From NCBI GenBank assembly GCA_945870545.1, contig CAMBTF010000022.1, forward strand, positions 1-11,577: a DNA stretch of 11,577 nt, in the 5' to 3' direction. Positions 1 through 7,042 of the stretch are shown here, in pieces (positions within the stretch are counted from its first letter, which is position 1; each line of letters begins with the position of its first letter). The stretch comes from Akkermansia muciniphila. Lineage in GTDB: Bacteria; Verrucomicrobiota; Verrucomicrobiia; Verrucomicrobiales; Akkermansiaceae. Position numbers and translations under genes: made by a program. Under the pieces are notes generated by a model. The model was not told the origin of the DNA, did not search any database, and saw nothing but the letters and a program-made list of their open reading frames with translations.

Positions 1-1
1 C

Positions 2-1087
2 CCGATCCACGGCGGGACGAAGAAGGTTCTCGTGATCGGCTCCTCGACTGGCTACGGTTTGTCCTCACGAATCGCGGCCGCATTCGGCTGCAACGCGGCC
101 ACGGTGGGCGTCTTTTTCGAAAGGCCGGGCACGGAGGACAAGACGGCAACGGCCGGCTGGTATAACACGGTCGCCTTCGAGCGCGAGGCGGCGGCGGCGG
201 GGCTTTACGCACGGTCCTTCAATGGCGATGCCTTTTCCGACGAGGTGAAGGCCGAGGTGATCGCGGCCATCAAGGAAGACCTCGGCCAAGTGGATCTGGT
301 AATCTACAGCCTCGCATCCCCGCGCCGCACGGATCCGAAAACGGGCGAGGTTTACAAGTCCTGCCTGAAACCCATCGGCGAGGTTTACACCAACAAGACC
401 CTCAACACCGGCACCGGCGCGGTGGAGGAAGTCACCATCCCGCCCGCCGAGGGCGACGACATCGACCAGACCGTGAAGGTGATGGGCGGCGAGGACTGGG
501 AACTGTGGATCGACGCCCTGCTGAAAGCCGGCGTGCTGGCCGAGGAGGTGAAGACCGTGGCGTATTCCTACATCGGCCCTGAGGTCACGTGGCCGATCTA
601 CAAGAACGGAACCATCGGCAAGGCGAAAGAAGATCTGGAAAGGGCGCAGAAGGCTCTCGACGGGAAACTGGCCGCCATTTCCGGCAAGGCGTGGGTTTCC
701 GTGAACAAGGCGCTGGTCACGCAGGCCAGCTCCGCGATCCCGGTGGTGCCGCTCTACATTTCCCTGCTCTACAAGGCGATGAAGGACGCGGGCAACCACG
801 AGGACACGATCGAGCAGATGGATCGCATGCTGCGCGAAAGGCTTTGCAACGGCCTCGCGCAACCCGATGAGGCCGGGCGCATCCGTATCGACGATTGGGA
901 AATGTCCCCGGAGATCCAAAGCATCGTCGGTAAACGCTGGGAAGAGGTCGCCACCGGGAATCTTTCCGAACTCGCCGATTATGAGGGATACCAGAAAGGT
1001 TTCCTGAAACTGTTCGGCTTCGGGCTGGATGGGGTCGATTACTCCGCTGAGAGCGATATCGCCGTCGGGGTTCCTTCGCTTTCCTGA
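2..1087 (+). CDS. fabV: Enoyl-[acyl-carrier-protein] reductase FabV (5'-truncated by window edge)
   Basis: This protein reduces the trans-2-enoyl-ACP (or enoyl-CoA) double bond with NADH, the last step of each fatty acid elongation round, in the cytoplasm. The frame is open from base 2, giving 361 visible residues. FabV/TER proteins are about 400 residues, so roughly 38 N-terminal residues lie outside the window; the GTG at 32 is internal, not a start. The dinucleotide-binding motif GSSTGYG (GxxxGxG) is at visible residues 13-19. The conserved stretch YSLASPRRTDPKTGEVY follows. The catalytic Tyr-x8-Lys pair is intact in YKNGTIGKAK, with Tyr at bases 599-601 and Lys at 626-628. In other bacteria FabV replaces FabI and is relatively insensitive to triclosan; that is family knowledge. 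The gene ends 75 nt before the phosphorylase homologue on the same strand; co-transcription is possible but not shown. Confidence 0.95.
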   Translation, partial: PIHGGTKKVLVIGSSTGYGLSSRIAAAFGCNAATVGVFFERPGTEDKTATAGWYNTVAFEREAAAAGLYARSFNGDAFSDEVKAEVIAAIKEDLGQVDLVIYSLASPRRTDPKTGEVYKSCLKPIGEVYTNKTLNTGTGAVEEVTIPPAEGDDIDQTVKVMGGEDWELWIDALLKAGVLAEEVKTVAYSYIGPEVTWPIYKNGTIGKAKEDLERAQKALDGKLAAISGKAWVSVNKALVTQASSAIPVVPLYISLLYKAMKDAGNHEDTIEQMDRMLRERLCNGLAQPDEAGRIRIDDWEMSPEIQSIVGKRWEEVATGNLSELADYEGYQKGFLKLFGFGLDGVDYSAESDIAVGVPSLS

Positions 1088-1162
1088 AAGTTGGTATGGA
1101 ATCCGCGCTGCGAGGCGAGGATTAAGGATTCCGTGGTCTCCGCTTTTCCAAAGACTCCCCCC

Positions 1163-2827
1163 ATGTCCATAAAATCGTTTCTTCCCGCCCCATTCGCTCC
1201 TCGCTACGAGATCGATCCGAAGTTCTCGACGAGCGCGGCCTATTTCTCCTGCGAGTTCGCCATCGACCAGAGCTTCAAGATCTATTCGGGCGGCCTCGGT
1301 TTCCTGGCGGGTTCCCACATGCGCTCCGCCGCTGATCTGCGCCAGAACCTCACCGGCATCGGCATTCTCTGGACATACGGATACTACAACCAGGTGCGCG
1401 GCGAGGACGGCGAGCTCGCGGTGCAGTTCCGGAAAAATACCTATTCCTTCCTCCAGGACACGGGCATCCGTTTTACAGTACCCGTCCACGGACATCCGGT
1501 TTGGGTGAAAGCCGTTTTCCTCCCCGGCGATATCTTCGGGACCGTGCCGATGTTTTTCCTGACCACTGACATCGAGGAAAACGACGCCCTCTCCCGTGCG
1601 ATCACGCACCGCCTCTACGACAACGACCCGTTACGCCGCATCGCTCAATACATCATCCTCGGCTCGGGTGGGGCAAAGCTGCTCGATGAACTCGGCGTCG
1701 ATCCCGAGATCTGGCACCTCAACGAAGCACACGGCCTCTCGGCGGCGTTCCATCTTTATAAGAAGCATGGCAGCGCGGAGGAGGTGAGGAAACGGCTGGT
1801 CTTCACCACCCACACCCCGGAGGAGGCGGGAAACGAGAAGACCGATTTCAGCCTGCTCCGGAACTTCACGTTTTTCAGCGATGTGCCGGAGGAGGAGGTG
1901 CGCGACATCACCGGCATCCAGGGCGAGGAGTTCAACCACTCCCTTGCGGCGCTGCGGCTTGCTAAAAGGGCGAACGGTGTCTCGAAGCTCCACGGTGAAG
2001 TTTCCCGCAGGATGTGGAGCCACGAGCCGGACATCTGCGAGATCACCCACATCACCAACGCCCAGAACAAGAAATACTGGGCGGATCACGGGTTGGAAAA
2101 CGCACGCACGGAAAACGACATCAGCACACTCCGCCACCGCAAGCGCGAACTCAAGGAAAGGCTGTTCCGCGTCGTCGCCGACCAGACGGGCAAGCTGTTC
2201 GATCCCAACGTCCTCACCATCGTCTGGGCGCGGCGCTTCGCCGGTTACAAGCGCCCGAATCTCATTACCCGCGACATCCGCCTGTTCCGGGAAATGCTCA
2301 ACGACAACAAGCATCCCGTGCAAATGATCTGGGCCGGGAAACCCTATCCCTTCGATTACTCCGCGATCGAAACCTTTGACTCCCTCATCCGCCTCACCAA
2401 GGACTACCCGAACGCCACCGTCCTCACCGGATATGAACTGGAGCTATCCCGTTTCCTGAAGAACGGATCCGATGTGTGGCTGAACAACCCGGTCGTCACC
2501 CGCGAGGCCTCCGGCACCTCCGGCATGACCGCCGCGATGAACGGATCGGTGAACCTCTCCACCTACGACGGCTGGATCTGCGAGTTCGCGAAAGATAGTG
2601 AGAACAGCTTCATCATTCCCACACCCGATCCGAACCTCGATCCCGAAGAGCGCGACAGGCAGGACATGCTCGGATTTTACGCCAAGCTCCGCGGAGAAAT
2701 CCTGCCCCTCTACTACGGCAAGCCCGACGACTGGGCGCGCATCGTCTTTAACTCTATGAATGACGTCGTCCCCTTCTTCGACTCCGATCGCATGGCGGCG
2801 GAGTATTATGAGAAGATGTATGTCTGA
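1163..2827 (+). CDS. GT35 alpha-glucan phosphorylase homologue lacking the PLP-binding lysine
   Basis: The 554-residue product matches the short glycogen/alpha-glucan phosphorylase group (GT35, TIGR02094-like), which normally releases glucose-1-phosphate from alpha-1,4-glucans. Visible motifs in order: YFSCEFAIDQ and YSGGLGFLAG (residues 27-50), HLNEAHG (185-191), FTTHTPEEAGNE (214-225), RRFAGYKR (357-364; Arg358 and Lys363 match the phosphate-contacting Arg and Lys of rabbit phosphorylase), AGKPYPFD (391-398) and EASGTSGMT (448-456). The position that carries the Schiff-base lysine for pyridoxal phosphate (EASGT-x-x-M-K in the family) is Thr456, codon ACC at 2528-2530. The other family residues I checked look intact and the frame is unbroken, so this may be a distinct subfamily rather than a decayed gene. 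True phosphorolysis is therefore uncertain. No N-terminal DUF3417 extension is present. I chose ATG 1163 because the 24 residues upstream of it, from a TTG at 1091, do not look like the family. It converges on glgB, supporting a glycogen role. Confidence 0.85.
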   Translation: MSIKSFLPAPFAPRYEIDPKFSTSAAYFSCEFAIDQSFKIYSGGLGFLAGSHMRSAADLRQNLTGIGILWTYGYYNQVRGEDGELAVQFRKNTYSFLQDTGIRFTVPVHGHPVWVKAVFLPGDIFGTVPMFFLTTDIEENDALSRAITHRLYDNDPLRRIAQYIILGSGGAKLLDELGVDPEIWHLNEAHGLSAAFHLYKKHGSAEEVRKRLVFTTHTPEEAGNEKTDFSLLRNFTFFSDVPEEEVRDITGIQGEEFNHSLAALRLAKRANGVSKLHGEVSRRMWSHEPDICEITHITNAQNKKYWADHGLENARTENDISTLRHRKRELKERLFRVVADQTGKLFDPNVLTIVWARRFAGYKRPNLITRDIRLFREMLNDNKHPVQMIWAGKPYPFDYSAIETFDSLIRLTKDYPNATVLTGYELELSRFLKNGSDVWLNNPVVTREASGTSGMTAAMNGSVNLSTYDGWICEFAKDSENSFIIPTPDPNLDPEERDRQDMLGFYAKLRGEILPLYYGKPDDWARIVFNSMNDVVPFFDSDRMAAEYYEKMYV

Positions 2828-2903
2828 GGGGCTGGGCGATCATTCCCGCGCCTTGATCCCCTTGCTGAGATTCGGACTTCTCATTCGTTTACACTGGTTG
2901 TGA

Positions 2904-2922
2904 AAGGGATTTCAAATCCCTT
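2904..2922. terminator. Palindrome at the glgP-like/glgB convergent junction, weak terminator candidate
   Basis: The sequence AAGGGATTTcAAATCCCTT is a perfect 9-bp inverted repeat around a single base; in RNA it would form a stem of about 7 bp with a 5-nt loop. It lies in the 84-nt gap between two convergent genes and overlaps the TGA stop of glgB (2912-2914, minus strand). Neither side is followed by a run of T, so an intrinsic terminator is only a possibility. It could instead be an RNA 3'-end stabiliser. Confidence 0.3.
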
Positions 2923-4903
2923 CTCCATAAACAAGGCACGTCCGCGAGGTGGTGTAGATTTTCATGACCCCATGCTCATCGATGGGGTATTCGGCGGCGG
3001 CATCGATGCGGGCGTGGCCGCCGTATTTCGCGGCGTCGGAATCGAGGAGGAGCTGGTGGGTTTCCTTGCGGAAAGGATGCGCGGCGTATCCGAAGTGGGA
3101 TTTTGTCGGCGAGAGGTTGATGACGAAAATCAGGTTCGCACGCTCGGCGATGAGGATCTGGTTTTCGTGATCCACGTGGAGGAGCTGGGCGGGCGGGGAT
3201 TGGAGGAGTTTGCGCTCCTTGGCGAGGTTCACGAGATCGCGGTCCCACTCGGCGAGCCATTGGTATTTCAGGTTCGGATTATCTAACAGCGACCACTGGC
3301 GGCGGCAGTAGTGGTAGGACCAGCCGTTGCCCTCGCGGGGGAAATCGAGCCACTCGGGGTGGCCGAACTCATTGCCCATGAAGCTGAGCCAGCCCTCGCC
3401 GCCGAAGGCGAGGGTAAGCAGGCGGATGACCTTGTGGAGGGCGATGCCGCGCTCGATGACCGGGTGCTTGTCCTCGGCGGCCATGTGCCAATACATCTCC
3501 TTGTCCATGAGCCAGAAGGCGAGGGTCTTGTCGCCGACGAGTGCTTGATCGTGGCTTTCCGCGTAGGCGATGGTAGCCTCGCCGTGGCGGCGGTTGGTGA
3601 GGACGCCCCAGAGTTCATCGAGGTTCCAGTCCTCGTCGCGCTTGTGCTTGAGGAGCTTGATCCAATGATCCGGGATGCCCATGGCGAGGCGGTGGGTGAA
3701 ACCAACTCCGCCCTCCGCGTTCGGGCGGCACAGGCCGGGCATGCCGGACATGTCCTCGGCGACAACGATCGCGCCGGGCTTGATTTCCGAAATGAGCTCG
3801 TTGGCAAGTTTCAGGTAAAGGATGGCGTCCTCGTCTGCATCGGGGCCGAAGTAATCGTCGTAGGAGCCGAAGGCGCGGTTGCCGTGGGAGTGGTAGAGCA
3901 TCGAGGTGATGCCATCGAAGCGGAAGCCGTCGAAGCGATATTCCTCCAGCCAGAAGCGGACATTAGAGAGCAAGAACTGCCGCACCTCCGGGCGCGCGTA
4001 GTCGAAGCATTTCGAGTCCCACTGCGGATGGTCGCCTTTTCCGCCCGCGTGGAAGTATTGGTGACCGGAGCCATCGAAGTCGTTGAGCCCCTCCGCCATA
4101 TTTTTCACGGCGTGGGAGTGAACGATGTCGAGTATCACGGCGATGCCCATGCCGTGCGCGGTGTCCACGAGGTATTTCAGATCCTCCGGCGTGCCGAAAC
4201 GCGAGCAGGCGGCGAAAAAGGAAGACACGTGGTAACCGAAGGAGCCGTAGTAGGGATGCTCCTGCACGGCCATGAGCTGGACGGTGTTGTAGCCAGCTTT
4301 CGCGACGCGCGGCAGGACTTCGTCGGCGAACTCACGGTAGGTATGCACGCACGGTTCCTCGCCCGCCATACCGGTGTGGCTCTCGTAGATGAAAGGGGCG
4401 GTGACCACCGAGGGGTCGAACATGTGTTTCCAAACGTAAGGTTCCGGCGGGCTCCAGATCTGGCCGGAGTAATCATGCGAAACGGGATCCTGCACGGCGC
4501 GGGTGATGGTGGCGGGGAGCCTGTCGCGGCGTGAGCCATCGGCGCCATGGATTTGGAGTTTTACCTTCTGTCCATGAGCGAGGGTGCTGGACGGGAGTTT
4601 CAGCTCCCACACGCCGCCGTCCTTTTTCGATAGCGCATGGGACTCGCGGTTCCAGCCGTTGAAATCGCCGATGAGTGCGACGGCCTGCGCCTCGGGCGCC
4701 CATTCGCGGACGGTCCACTCGTTAGCGGCCGCGTTGAAATGGATGCCGCTGTATTTGTGGCCGCGGGCGTAGGCGGCGAGGGAACCGGACTTCGCGCGGA
4801 TCTCCGCAAGCGCCTCCTGGAAGCGGCGGGTACGGCGGTGGATCGCCTCGGTCTGGGGCTCGAGCCAGGGATCGTCACGAACGAGTTTGGGGATTTCCGG
4901 CAT
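2912..4903 (-). CDS. glgB: 1,4-alpha-glucan branching enzyme, eukaryote-like GH13 type
   Basis: The 663-residue enzyme cuts alpha-1,4-glucan chains and rejoins them by alpha-1,6 bonds, making branches in glycogen. A CBM48-like N-terminal module lies around residues 50-145 (WTVREWAPEAQAVALIGDFNGW). The GH13 barrel follows, with YYGSFGYHVSSFFAACSRFG (218-237), LDIVHSHAVKN (258-268), and the catalytic residues Asp330 (nucleophile, in EYRFDGFRFDG), Glu383 (acid/base, in VVAEDMSGMP) and Asp452 (in AYAESHDQALVGDK). MGNEFGHPEWLDFPREGN (509-526) and a C-terminal beta domain complete it. The stretches SFFAACSRFGTPEDL, AESHDQALVGDK and MGNEFGHPEWLDFPR closely resemble the human/yeast branching enzyme group (GH13_8) rather than E. 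coli GlgB. ATG 4903 was chosen because it gives the expected N-terminus; no clear ribosome-binding site precedes it. It is convergent with the phosphorylase homologue and divergent from a sodium symporter. Confidence 0.95.
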   Translation of the reverse strand: MPEIPKLVRDDPWLEPQTEAIHRRTRRFQEALAEIRAKSGSLAAYARGHKYSGIHFNAAANEWTVREWAPEAQAVALIGDFNGWNRESHALSKKDGGVWELKLPSSTLAHGQKVKLQIHGADGSRRDRLPATITRAVQDPVSHDYSGQIWSPPEPYVWKHMFDPSVVTAPFIYESHTGMAGEEPCVHTYREFADEVLPRVAKAGYNTVQLMAVQEHPYYGSFGYHVSSFFAACSRFGTPEDLKYLVDTAHGMGIAVILDIVHSHAVKNMAEGLNDFDGSGHQYFHAGGKGDHPQWDSKCFDYARPEVRQFLLSNVRFWLEEYRFDGFRFDGITSMLYHSHGNRAFGSYDDYFGPDADEDAILYLKLANELISEIKPGAIVVAEDMSGMPGLCRPNAEGGVGFTHRLAMGIPDHWIKLLKHKRDEDWNLDELWGVLTNRRHGEATIAYAESHDQALVGDKTLAFWLMDKEMYWHMAAEDKHPVIERGIALHKVIRLLTLAFGGEGWLSFMGNEFGHPEWLDFPREGNGWSYHYCRRQWSLLDNPNLKYQWLAEWDRDLVNLAKERKLLQSPPAQLLHVDHENQILIAERANLIFVINLSPTKSHFGYAAHPFRKETHQLLLDSDAAKYGGHARIDAAAEYPIDEHGVMKIYTTSRTCLVYGEGI

Positions 4904-4950
4904 GCGTGGAATTTGCCGATTCTGGTATGAGGCGGGAAGCGAAATGTGCG

Positions 4951-4996
4951 GGGAAACTTAAGGCTTGGATCGTTTTGCGCGCTCCTTAAGTTTCCC
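4951..4996. promoter_or_regulatory. Perfect 13-bp inverted repeat between glgB and the symporter gene
   Basis: The left arm GGGAAACTTAAGG (4951-4963) and the right arm CCTTAAGTTTCCC (4984-4996) are exact reverse complements separated by 20 nt. Each arm also contains the palindrome CTTAAG. The right arm ends 3 nt before the chosen symporter ATG (5000), and the left arm begins 48 nt upstream of the glgB ATG on the other strand. As DNA it could be an operator serving the divergent pair. As RNA in the symporter leader it would form a stem next to the start codon and could limit translation. The repeat itself is seen directly; both roles are inferred. Confidence 0.55.
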
Positions 4997-4999
4997 GAC

Positions 5000-6643
5000 A
5001 TGACCGCACTGGCAATGGATCTCGTCATCATCGGGCTGTATTTCGGGATCATCATCGCGATCGGCGTGTATTTCAGCCGCAGGAACAGGGATGTCTCGGA
5101 TTACTCGCTCGGCGGGCGCACGATCCCGTGGTGGGCGGTGCTAGCCTCGATCCTCGCATCGGAGATCAGCGCGGGCACTTTTTTCGGATCGCCGGGCGAG
5201 GGCTTCGAGCAGCGGAATTTCCTCTACGCCCAGCTGATGATCGGCTACCTGCTGGCGCGCATAGTGGTCAGCGCGGTGTTCGTGCCGGCTTTCTACAAGC
5301 ACAACGTGGTTAGCATCTACGAGTTCCTTGAAATCCGCTTCGGTCCGCGCACCCGGCGTTTCGCCAGCGTGGTGTTCCTCATCACACGCTCGCTGGCCAG
5401 CGGCGCGCGGCTGTGGGTGCCCACACTGCTGCTCATCGTCATCTGGAACCACCTGAATCCCGGCGAGCCGCTGGACAGGTGGCAGCAATTCTGGCTCACC
5501 GGCGGTGCGCTGCTGCTCATCACCCTGCTCACCGCCGCATACACCGCCATTGGCGGCATCAAGGCGGTGATCTGGACGGATGTGCTGCAGATCGCCGTGC
5601 TGTTCGCCGCGCTCGGTTTCTCCGTCTGGTATCTGCTGGGCCACATCCCCGGCGGCTGGGAGGGCGCGAAGGCCTACCTCGACCGGCCGAACGACCTACT
5701 GCTCTGGAAATGGCGCGGCGATGTGCCGCCCACCGCGGATTTCGTGGCGAGATACGGAGGCTTCTGGGGTGAGGTGAAAAGCGTGCTGGAAAGCTCCTAC
5801 AACCTGTGGGCGGCGTTTCTCGGATCGCTCTTCGTTACGCTCGCCACGCACGGCACGGATCAGGACATGGTCCAGCGCATGCTCACCGCTAAGAACACCC
5901 GCCAGAGCGCGGTGGCGACGATCCTTTCCGGCATCGCCGACATCCCGGTGACCTACGCGGTACTGATGATCGGCATTCTCCTATCCGTTTACTACGGCCA
6001 CATCGTGAGCGACCCGAACCTGCCGATGATCAACGGCAAGCCGGATGCCACCACCATCTTCCCCTACTTCGTCGTGGACGTCATGCCGGGCGGTTTGCGC
6101 GGGCTCGTCATCGCCGGTGTGCTTGCCACCACCATGGGCTCGCTGGGCACGGCGCTGAACTCCCTGGCGACGAGCTATTCGCGGGATTTCCATTTCCGCT
6201 GGTTCCGCACGCCGCAGGACGGGCATGCCCGGGTGCGCATCATCCGGATCAGCACCGTCGCGTTCGCGCTCATCCTGATCCTCGTTGGCCTCGCCACCGC
6301 TTTCGTGAAGGCGCACAACCCGGGGCTCACCATCATCCCCATCATTCTCGGCAGCTTCGGCTACACCTACGGCTCGCTGCTGGGCATTTTCATCGTCGCG
6401 CTGTTCACGAAAAACCGCGGCAGCGAGCGCGGGAACATCATCGCGATGATCGTCGGCATCCTCGTGGTAGCCTTCCTCAGCAACCTGCCCAACGATGTCT
6501 GGAAAATGCTCACCGGAGAAGAACTCTACAAAAATTTCGAATGGATGCCGGTCATCAAGTTCACGTGGCGCATCATGGCGGGCACGCTGGCGACCGTGGC
6601 CGTGGCGCTTTGTTTTAAGAGCAAACCTCGGATGGCCGATTAA
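5000..6643 (+). CDS. Sodium:solute symporter (SSS/SLC5 family)
   Basis: The 547-residue product is an inner-membrane protein of the SSS family (LeuT fold, about 13 membrane helices), which uses the sodium gradient to import a solute. The first helix follows at once after the start (LAMDLVIIGLYFGIIIAIGVYF), then YSLGGRTIPWW and ASILASEISAGTFFG (residues 49-63), which aligns with the sodium/sugar region of vSGLT helix 1. GTDQDMVQRML (285-295) is a family signature. GVLATTMGSLGTALNS (373-388) matches the helix carrying the second half of the Na2 site; one of the two adjacent serines of vSGLT appears to be Gly here and the other is kept. The substrate cannot be read from the sequence; a sugar is plausible beside glgB. 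ATG 5000 was chosen over the upstream GTG 4946, which would place the inverted repeat inside the coding region; ATG 5015 is an alternative. No clear ribosome-binding site is seen. Confidence 0.9.
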   Translation: MTALAMDLVIIGLYFGIIIAIGVYFSRRNRDVSDYSLGGRTIPWWAVLASILASEISAGTFFGSPGEGFEQRNFLYAQLMIGYLLARIVVSAVFVPAFYKHNVVSIYEFLEIRFGPRTRRFASVVFLITRSLASGARLWVPTLLLIVIWNHLNPGEPLDRWQQFWLTGGALLLITLLTAAYTAIGGIKAVIWTDVLQIAVLFAALGFSVWYLLGHIPGGWEGAKAYLDRPNDLLLWKWRGDVPPTADFVARYGGFWGEVKSVLESSYNLWAAFLGSLFVTLATHGTDQDMVQRMLTAKNTRQSAVATILSGIADIPVTYAVLMIGILLSVYYGHIVSDPNLPMINGKPDATTIFPYFVVDVMPGGLRGLVIAGVLATTMGSLGTALNSLATSYSRDFHFRWFRTPQDGHARVRIIRISTVAFALILILVGLATAFVKAHNPGLTIIPIILGSFGYTYGSLLGIFIVALFTKNRGSERGNIIAMIVGILVVAFLSNLPNDVWKMLTGEELYKNFEWMPVIKFTWRIMAGTLATVAVALCFKSKPRMAD

Positions 6644-7042
6644 GAGACTCGGGTCTAATGTTTACGCGCGCTGGGATCGCTTTCCCTTGGTTTATACGTT
6701 CAAAGGTGCGGTGACTTTCCTCGGGGCATGCCTGCCTTTCAGTGGGAAACTGAGCACTACGGCGAAGTGACGGGAACGGCACATTCCTACCCGCTTATTT
6801 TCAAAGGCTTATGCGGTTAATGCCTGATAGACGGTGGAACTGTTTCGGAAAAGCGAATCAAAATCGCGGTCAAGTTTTAAAAAAAACATCCCGTGGAACG
6901 CTTGTGGAATGCGGCGGAAAAGTCACAACTGTTAGATGCGCTCTAAAAAAAATTCCGGCGTGTGAAATCAGTGTCCATCTTCACGAACCGTTCCGTGTGG
7001 TGCGCCCATGGGGGGAGCCGAAACGGAATTTTTTTAAAAGCC
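6644..7042. other. 399-bp non-coding region upstream of dnaA, possible origin/dnaA control region
   Basis: No credible gene lies here. The part nearest dnaA has A/T tracts (around 6875-6888, 6944-6954 and 7027-7039) in otherwise GC-rich DNA. Three GTGGAA motifs point the same way at 6834, 6893 and 6904; the last two start 11 bp apart. TGTGGAATG (6903-6911) differs at two positions from the reverse-strand DnaA-box consensus TGTGNAWAA; the others are poorer. TTCAAAGG followed by TGCGGT occurs twice, at 6699-6712 and 6800-6817, with 4 extra bases in the second copy. A 12-bp inverted repeat flanks the last 90 bp. The bacterial origin often lies beside dnaA, so an origin or an autoregulatory dnaA promoter is possible, but no box matches the consensus well. 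I see no strong terminator for the symporter gene. Confidence 0.35.
6946..7035. repeat. 12-bp inverted repeat in the dnaA leader
   Basis: AAAAAAATTCCG (6946-6957) and CGGAATTTTTTT (7024-7035) are exact reverse complements separated by 66 nt. The right arm ends 7 nt before the dnaA ATG. Both arms are partly low-complexity, so chance is a real possibility. If it folds in the mRNA it would hide the region where ribosomes load; no Shine-Dalgarno sequence is visible there. Confidence 0.4.

Noticed and set aside
1098..1132. GGAATCC/GGATTCC inverted repeat between fabV and the phosphorylase homologue as a terminator
   Set aside because: The stem is only 7 bp, the loop is 21 nt and there is no T run; it is too weak to call.
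65..1609. 514-codon open frame on the minus strand opposite fabV and the phosphorylase homologue
   Set aside because: It is antisense to two clear protein families; long shadow frames are expected in GC-rich DNA and its translation shows no recognisable domain.
3311..4534. 407-codon open frame on the plus strand opposite glgB
   Set aside because: It mirrors the codon structure of glgB, whose catalytic motifs are complete; the shadow protein is low-complexity and rich in Val, Ala, Gly and Glu.
4946..4999. GTG 4946 as the symporter start
   Set aside because: It would put the 13-bp inverted repeat inside the coding region and add 18 residues not seen in the family; ATG 5000 places the first membrane helix normally.
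6962..7042. GTG 6962 as the dnaA start, giving a 506-residue protein
   Set aside because: The extra 27 residues do not resemble DnaA domain I, and the leader contains the A/T tracts and inverted repeat expected of non-coding DNA.
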